Shown: positions 58,325 through 64,000 of the stretch, one piece after another
Position numbering within the stretch: the first letter of the stretch is position 1
How the letters are laid out: every line of letters starts with the position of its first letter
Assembly (NCBI GenBank): GCA_013407085.1
Contig: JACCGJ010020364.1
Location: 1-64,000 of the forward strand
DNA from: Atriophallophorus winterbourni
Lineage: Eukaryota > Platyhelminthes > Trematoda > Plagiorchiida > Microphallidae
DNA length: 64,000 nucleotides
Direction of reading: 5' to 3'
The notes under the pieces: model-generated
What the model was told of the DNA's origin: nothing
The model's database searches: none
Seen by the model: only the letters and a program-made list of their open reading frames with translations
Position numbers and translations under genes: made by a program

Positions 58325-59104
58325 ATCTCACGTATTGTTTTGCCAATATGTTGGTGGGCTTGGACGCGTAACAAAAAAATTGGATAGACACATTGGTGTT
58401 TATATTGTGACTGAATTTTTTGAAGTTATACTCGATTTTCTCCGGACCGTTTTGGCGGTTAGAGTGCTCAATTGGCTTCGTTGGAGCATATGTGAAAAAT
58501 GAAAAAGGAATCGTCAAAGAAAACGACTGAACATGCCTAAAAGGATGCTTTGGACTTGCAAGTCGGTTATTTGTCATCCTCTGGTTCGGTACTTCGTTCT
58601 GACTCCGTGATCAACAACTGTCTGAGGAAAAAATAACGGCCGTTCAAATCGTCGAAAGGTCTTGTCGTTTGAAAGATGTGCATTCTGAAGTGTGTTTACC
58701 TTGTATTCCCATAGTCTCGCAGCAACCGTGAACAAGTCATGTCGCATTTACAGAGTCTGCGTTGTATGTTTCTGCGAAATCCTGGGTTGCTTCAAAGGTA
58801 TGCAAATGTGATGAAACACAATTTTATCTTCGGATAAGCAACTGCCGTTCCGGATCATCAAATGTCGACAAACTTTCGACGTCGATGGTATCTTCCTCAT
58901 CACGCAGATATTAACTCTAATAAACCTGGTATTTTAAGGGTTGCACATGATTGTGCCGCCATGTTCGGAGGTGTATCACCAAATGATTTTTTATACCAAG
59001 GTCCATATTCACCGCATGGATTAGTTTTTCATACTTCTGCAATTCGTAAAATAAGTGATTGCGCTCTCTGCCGATATTGAAGAAATGTTTATTCAAGTAT
59101 CTGT
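58325..59104 (+). mobile_element. BEL/Pao LTR-retrotransposon pol remnant (protease-RT linker and RT start)
   Basis: Plus-strand frames carry CRLKDVHSEVCLP (58,660), HLQSLRCMFLRNPGLLQRYA (58,745), STNFRRRWYLPHHADINSNK (58,862), VAHDCAAMFGGVSPNDFLYQ (58,940) and ADIEEMFIQVSVP (59,070). This is the order of the BEL/Pao RT start. The frame is broken by stops and ends abruptly near 59,105, where the CR1-like element begins. The catalytic YxDD part is absent. Confidence 0.82.
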
Positions 59105-59458
59105 GCCTGCTATTTTTGCCTTTCACTACCTACTGTGCAGTCGCATTTTTATTGCTCTGACACTTCTGCTCATATCTTCGCCGAATCTGCTTGGATTTCT
59201 CTCATTCCAAGAATTTTGTGCTACTTTCGATCATACCTATCGGAATTTATTTGTTTTGCTCTTGTCAACGGATTAGCAGCAAAGTTATCATATCGGCGTA
59301 AATTTCACAGTTTGCTCACGCGCGCAAACTTTTTTCAATCGCTAACTATTCTACGGTTTTTGCTATCATTGCAAGGATCACGTCGAGCTACGAATTTTGA
59401 TACTTATTTCTGTGTTCTAGCTTGTGTAGTTAACGAGTTATATTGGATTATTTGCAAC

Positions 59459-61021
59459 ATGACGAAATCACGTGTTTCAAAACAGCCACCTCGACCCGTC
59501 GAACAAAAACCCGTCACACAGCCGAACAACCCAATTCAGGCTACTAACATGTTTCACCGCATCACGAGAACCAACATACGGACTGAAAAATCGATCGATC
59601 AAACAGCGACATCGGACCAACTTGACCTCATTGCTAAGGGCCTGGATCCGGCGAACGCAACAATGGTCACGGCCGGCCCAGCTGATGGGGCGAATCCCGA
59701 CACGCAAAATTGTCCCGAAGTCACGTGCAAAGCATGCGAACAACCGGTGAGTCCCATGGCTCGTAAAGTAATAACGTGTTTTCTGTGTATGGGTAAAATC
59801 CATGGTAAATGCGATCGTACTTTAGCCCCTGACTCGATAGCATTATTGAATAATGAAATGGTTCCAGGTGCATGCTATGTCTGTGTTCGTTGCAGAGCTA
59901 AACCATTGCACTATAACGATACTTTTGGATCCAAAATAGAAAATAGAATGGCCGGTTTGGAGTTGGGCCTTCGACGTGTGGAAAAAATGTTGGTAAATCA
60001 TGTGAGTACGCAAGTGATCACTGATGTAAACCATCATATCAATACATCGATTTCGGAACCACCATTGAAGGAATCTAAGACTAAGGCTATTCGTGTGCCA
60101 AAAAAGCAAAAAAGCAGGGTTATTCCCGTTTTGGAATCAGCTAAAACGACCACAGAAGTAGGAAATTCTTACCGAGATATGCTGTTACGGTCGACCTCAG
60201 CTGTACACCCCAAAACTGCTGTACACGACTCACAAAGTCAAGCCACAAAGGTTTTTAATTCTAAAACGCCTGACTTTCCGATACGAAAAAAGAACACCCC
60301 ATACAGGCTGAACGTTATATGTACGAATGTCAGCGAGTCCCAAGAAAGCCTGTTTGATAGCAAACAGAAACATGATGTCGATAAATGGTCTGAACTTTGT
60401 CACCTAATGAAAATTGAACATGTACACGCAGAAAAGGTGACTCGTCTAACCCGCCATTCATCTTCATCTCATATTGGTCAACCTCGCTTGCTCAAGGTAA
60501 CACTAAAATGCGAGGCTGATATCGAGAACGTATTGCTGAATGCATACCTACTCAAGTCAGATTCCGACTCCAACTGCCGCATATATCCCGATGTACCATG
60601 GTGGGAAAGGGAGGTCAGCTTGAACGACAGGGAACAAACGGTATCGCGAAGTATAGTTCTACTTGGTGTACCAGAAAATACTTCTAAAGCATTGAATCAG
60701 GAAACGGTAGAGCACGACGTCAAACAATGGCGCTACATTGCGTGTTCTCTCGATATTTCTAATGCCGTTGTTGTGGACACTTTTCGAATTCCTTTTTCGC
60801 CAAAATACAAAGGGGATGGACTGAAACCTCTGAAGATTACGTTCTTGACCAGCGCTATGGCTGAAATAGTAAGGTCGGAATGGACAAAAAAGAAACGAAC
60901 ACTACCCAAGGATGTTAGACTTAGCCCACTCAAACCAATGAGTGAGACACACTCGCGGCTGGGGGCGGTAGACGGTAGCGTTCCCACCGAAACGGAAGCA
61001 ACCAATACATCAAAAAACTAA
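59459..61021 (+). CDS. CR1-like ORF1 protein with PHD-like zinc finger
   Basis: 520 codons from the ATG at 59,459 to TAA at 61,019-61,021, intact. The frame is also open upstream to 59,135, but the leader part looks non-coding, so I prefer this start (MTKSRVSKQPPRP). Residues about 88-150 form a cysteine-rich finger (CKACEQP, ITCFLCMGKIHGKC, CYVCVRC), as in the PHD-like ORF1 of CR1-type elements, likely for nucleic-acid or protein contacts in the RNP. A coiled-coil-like stretch follows (IENRMAGLELGLRRVEKML). The C-terminal third (QPRLLKVTLKCEADIENVLL, WWERE, VDTFRIPF, LKPLKITF, LPKDVRLSPLKP) is shared with the copies at 2.8 and 26.6 kb. It ends TSKN-stop over an A_AAA_AAC run. Confidence 0.85.
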   Translation: MTKSRVSKQPPRPVEQKPVTQPNNPIQATNMFHRITRTNIRTEKSIDQTATSDQLDLIAKGLDPANATMVTAGPADGANPDTQNCPEVTCKACEQPVSPMARKVITCFLCMGKIHGKCDRTLAPDSIALLNNEMVPGACYVCVRCRAKPLHYNDTFGSKIENRMAGLELGLRRVEKMLVNHVSTQVITDVNHHINTSISEPPLKESKTKAIRVPKKQKSRVIPVLESAKTTTEVGNSYRDMLLRSTSAVHPKTAVHDSQSQATKVFNSKTPDFPIRKKNTPYRLNVICTNVSESQESLFDSKQKHDVDKWSELCHLMKIEHVHAEKVTRLTRHSSSSHIGQPRLLKVTLKCEADIENVLLNAYLLKSDSDSNCRIYPDVPWWEREVSLNDREQTVSRSIVLLGVPENTSKALNQETVEHDVKQWRYIACSLDISNAVVVDTFRIPFSPKYKGDGLKPLKITFLTSAMAEIVRSEWTKKKRTLPKDVRLSPLKPMSETHSRLGAVDGSVPTETEATNTSKN

Positions 61022-61049
61022 GTGGGTCCGGCTCAAACCGAGTCGGACC
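61012..61049 (+). promoter_or_regulatory. Candidate -1 ribosomal frameshift signal (slippery heptamer and hairpin)
   Basis: In the ORF1 frame the end reads TCA AAA AAC TAA, so 61,012-61,018 is A_AAA_AAC in the correct phase, directly before the stop. After a 6-base spacer (61,019-61,024), GGTCCGGCTC (61,025-61,034) pairs with GAGTCGGACC (61,040-61,049): 10 bp with one G-U pair and a 5-base loop. The same 10-mer recurs at 61,061 and can form a second, weaker hairpin to 61,084. The -1 frame is open from CTA at 61,018 to the endonuclease. Confidence 0.6.
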
Positions 61050-63908
61050 GAGTACATTATGGTCCGGCTCTCAGGAGGTCGGACATACAAACATCATCCG
61101 CATAGGCTCGCTACACACGAAAACCACTGTTAAATGCCTATACACAAATGCACAGTGCTTGCGGAACAAAATTGCCGAATTGTCTCACCTCAATGCTCAG
61201 TTTTCTGCTGACATCATTGCTGTTACCCAAACATGGTTTCACGATCAGGTGAACGATTGCGAGCTGGCACTTCCCAACATGATCCTACTTCGACGAGACC
61301 GTTCAATATCAGGTGGTGGAGTTGCTTTGTATTATAACGAACGTCTTCAATGCACAGCCGTACCTGACACAAGGTTTGAGCTAGAGGACACCATGTGGTG
61401 TAGCCTTCGCTTGGAAACTGGAGAGAACTGTAAACTTGGTGTGATCTACCGCTCGCCCAACTCTTTCGATGCCCAAAATGAAACGTTGTTACAAATGATG
61501 CGCAACGCTGGAAATCTTAGAGGATGCCAACTGTTAATAATGGGTGATTTTAACCTCCCACATCTCTACACCAAAAGTGTGCATACTCAGCAATCCCTTG
61601 AGTACAAATTCCGTGAGATTATCACTTTCACTCCCCTATACAACCATGTCCATTCATTCACTCGACAAAGGGGCCTAAATGAATCGTCAATTCTAGATCT
61701 GGTTTTAACCTCCGAAGCAACAGCAGTGGAGTCAGTGCAGTATCATAGTCCTTTGAGGCTAAGTGACCATCTTGTTTTGTCCTTCGAATTCGTGTGCAAC
61801 GCCAGAAGGGCGTCGGGCGACGTTAAGTTCATCAGGAGAGTCGATTACTTCGGCCTTCGCGGTGCCATTACGATTATGGAGGAAAAACATCTCGATCTTA
61901 CGAATGCAGATACTCATTGTTCTAGTCTGTTAAGTTATATCGGTACAAAACTAGACGACAATTCTACCTGTGTTCCCAAAAGGAAATCAAGAACATTTTG
62001 CTTCAAACTTCGAAGCCGCACTCGGAAGTGGATAGCCATGCGAAATTCCACATGGGCTGCCCACAAAATAATACGAACAGACGCATCCTGGAACACTTCC
62101 GTAGTTTTCGTAACAAGGTGACGTCCCTAATTCGAGAAGACAAGCAATATCACCATTGGAAGCTGATCGACCAGATGGAACGACATCCTAAGTTGCTGTA
62201 CACCATGGTAAACACCGCGACCAAGGTTAAGCCAGGTGTATTTCCTATCCAGACAGAGAACGGACTGACTGATAATGTCAAGGATACAGCTGATGCCTTA
62301 ATATCATTTTATGCGCAAGTATTTTGTCCAAAGAACGTGTCAACGCTGACGTCTTTGCCGCACCCACTACAAGTCGAATGCCTTAGCAACATCGAGGTAA
62401 ATCCTACGGTTGTGCGAAAACATTTACGCGGACTGAACGTTCGCAAATCACCAGGAGATGATGGAATAACACCCGCTGTTCTTAAGTCATGCGAGCTGGA
62501 GCTTTGTGGCCCACTAAGTGGTCTATTCAGGCACTCATTGAATACGGGAACCGTACCAACTCAATGGAAAACCGGTGTTATCACACCAATCTACAAAGGG
62601 GGCAGTCGTTCTGATCCGGCGAATTACCGCCCGTGACGCTTCTTTCAGCGGTTTCTAAAATTTTGGAACGCCTGGTGTGTGAACGACTTGTTGAACATCT
62701 CGAGAACCATCAGCTAATAACTTTCACACAACACGGATTTGGGAAAACATATTCATGCCTGTCTAACTTACTCACGACTCTAAATGACTGGACGCAAGCA
62801 CTAGACCAAGGGGTTTCGTCCATGCCGGTTACTTAGATATATATAAAGCATTCGACAGAGCGAATCACTCCTTACTGCTTCAGAAACTGCAGAATGTTGG
62901 CGTCATCGGAAACATACTAACATGGTTCACAAGTTACCTGTCTGGACGCAAAGTAAAAGTAAGAATAGATGGCGAAACTTATCGAACAATTGAAGCCACG
63001 AGCGGAGTCCCTCAGGGTTCGGTTCTCGGTCCAATACTGTTCCTCATATTTATAAACGATCTATCGTCTTACTAGCATGTAAGCTTGTTTTATTCGCAGA
63101 TGATGTAAAAATCTGGACGAAGGTCAACTCTATGGAGGACTGTCATGTTCTGCAAGGAGATTTGAATAAGCTGCACCAGTGGTCAATCCAAAACAAACTG
63201 CCATTCAATTTCCGCAAGTGCAAAATGTTGCAAGTCGGAAAACCCTTTCCCTTTACCTACAAACTTGGCAGCCACCCGCTTGAATGAAGTACATCACAAA
63301 AAGATCTCGGAATCTTAGTGTCTGGTACTTTGAAGAACAGCCTACAGTGCGATGCCGTCTACAAGCCTGCGTGCAGCTTGCTAGGTTTACTGAAACGCAT
63401 TTTCGGACGTTTCCCACCACACTCACTCGCGAAATTACTGAACACTTACATACATCCCGTCGTTGACTACGCTGTACAAGCTTGGACGCCATGGATGGAA
63501 AAAAACATCTCGCTCCTCGAACGAATTTATCACAAGGCAACCAAAATTGTTACCGGATTGAATAATTTAACCTTTGAGCAGCGACTGACCAGACTTGGAC
63601 TGTGCACCCTCGAGCGCAGGCGTATCCTACACGACCATACTCTGACATATCGAATCATCTATGCGAAATCCCACCCTCTCAAACACCTCTTCAAGTTTGG
63701 TTCGGTTGTCCCCACACGCAGCCACCCTTTGACCCTTCAAATCCCACACTCACGATTGAATTGTCGTCGTCACTTCTTCGCTGTTCGTGTATGCTTCTTG
63801 TGGAATAGCTTGCCGACAGATATTGTTACCTCAGCAAACGAGCACATCTTTAGACAAAGGCTACGAAACCTTATGTTGAGAACTACTGCGTTGGCCCCTA
63901 CATATTGA
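61022..63908 (+). pseudogene. CR1-like ORF2 (endonuclease-RT), several frame breaks
   Basis: The frame is open from the ORF1 end with no ATG. Endonuclease: YTNAQCLRNKIAEL (61,138), VTQTWF (61,222; the catalytic Glu of TETW is Gln), SGGGVALYYN, GDFN (61,543) and LSDH (61,759). A shift lies between about 62,000 and 62,120. RT start: SPGDDGITPAVLK (62,448), IYKGGSRSDPANYRP, stop at 62,634. RT continues with QHGFGKTYSCLSN (62,732), YLDIYKAFDRANHSLL (62,831), SGVPQGSVLGPILFLIFIND (63,002) and LFADDVKIW (63,087). C-terminal domain 63,318-63,908 (HPVVDYAVQAW, CRRHFFAVRV). At least five disruptions. Confidence 0.88.
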
Positions 63909-64000
63909 TGTCTATATTTTTTTTAACGCACGGAACTACCGTCCATCCAAAGATTCTTTTCCCTCAGTCTGTGTCGCCATTGAGGATTATTTTTTGCTCC

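Larger units (their letters stand above)
59105..64000 (+). mobile_element. Near-complete CR1-like non-LTR retrotransposon
   Basis: Leader of about 350 bp, ORF1 (59,459-61,021), a candidate frameshift signal, then ORF2 (endonuclease, RT, C-terminal domain) to 63,908 and the start of a 3' UTR that may run past the window. It inserted into the BEL/Pao RT. ORF1 is intact, while ORF2 has about five breaks, so the copy is recent but not autonomous. Relatives lie at 2.0, 6.3, 25.9 and 43.0 kb. Confidence 0.9.

Noticed and set aside
1..64000. Bacterial-style systems such as CRISPR, toxin-antitoxin or operons
   Set aside because: No repeat-spacer arrays, ribosome-binding sites or gene clusters; the DNA is eukaryotic with introns and retroelements.

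Overview
The window looks like nuclear DNA of an animal, most likely a flatworm and perhaps a trematode. The reasons are spliced coding exons with GT/AG borders, long AT-rich stretches without genes, and a dense layer of decayed CR1-like, RTE-like, BEL/Pao, gypsy-like and pogo elements of the kind known from fluke genomes. The lineage is an inference from element types; no marker gene fixes it. There are no bacterial operons, CRISPR arrays, rRNAs or clear tRNA genes.

Only one host gene is recognisable: a minus-strand TGS1-like gene (trimethylguanosine synthase, snRNA/snoRNA cap hypermethylase) at 11.5-17.2 kb. I can place its last four exons, and their splice phases fit. The last exon carries a one-base insertion. 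A tandem duplication (15,101-20,833 and 20,834-25,834) breaks inside a methyltransferase exon, so copy B carries two complete exons plus one truncated exon. Differences between copies A and B reveal later events: a SINE-like insertion with target-site duplication, a 5'-truncated insertion, and loss of a region holding a solo LTR.

Region by region: 0.6-8 kb holds a SINE-like copy and two degraded CR1-like copies (one interrupted by a pogo end). 8.6-10.4 kb is an RTE-type element inserted into another copy of its own family. 10.7-11.3 kb has a dimeric short repeat and SINE-like DNA. 11.5-25.8 kb is the TGS1 locus with its duplication. 25.9-29.7 kb has two CR1-like elements head to head. 29.7-35 kb is AT-rich with one possible exon. 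35-37.4 kb is a better preserved RTE-type copy. 37.4-42.9 kb is AT-rich. 43-44.3 kb is CR1-like. 44.5-51.2 kb is a nest of gypsy-like, non-LTR, SINE-like and pogo remnants. 51.2-58.1 kb is AT-rich with RT shreds. 58.3-59.1 kb is a BEL/Pao pol remnant cut by the CR1-like element that fills 59.1-64 kb.

The most interesting signal is in that last element. ORF1 ends in the canonical -1 frameshift heptamer A_AAA_AAC directly before its stop. Six bases later comes a 10-bp hairpin, and the -1 frame is open, without an ATG, into the endonuclease domain. A related copy at 26.4 kb has one extra A in the same run, which puts both parts in one frame. This suggests a programmed frameshift joining ORF1 and ORF2, although loss of one A from a fused ORF remains a real alternative.
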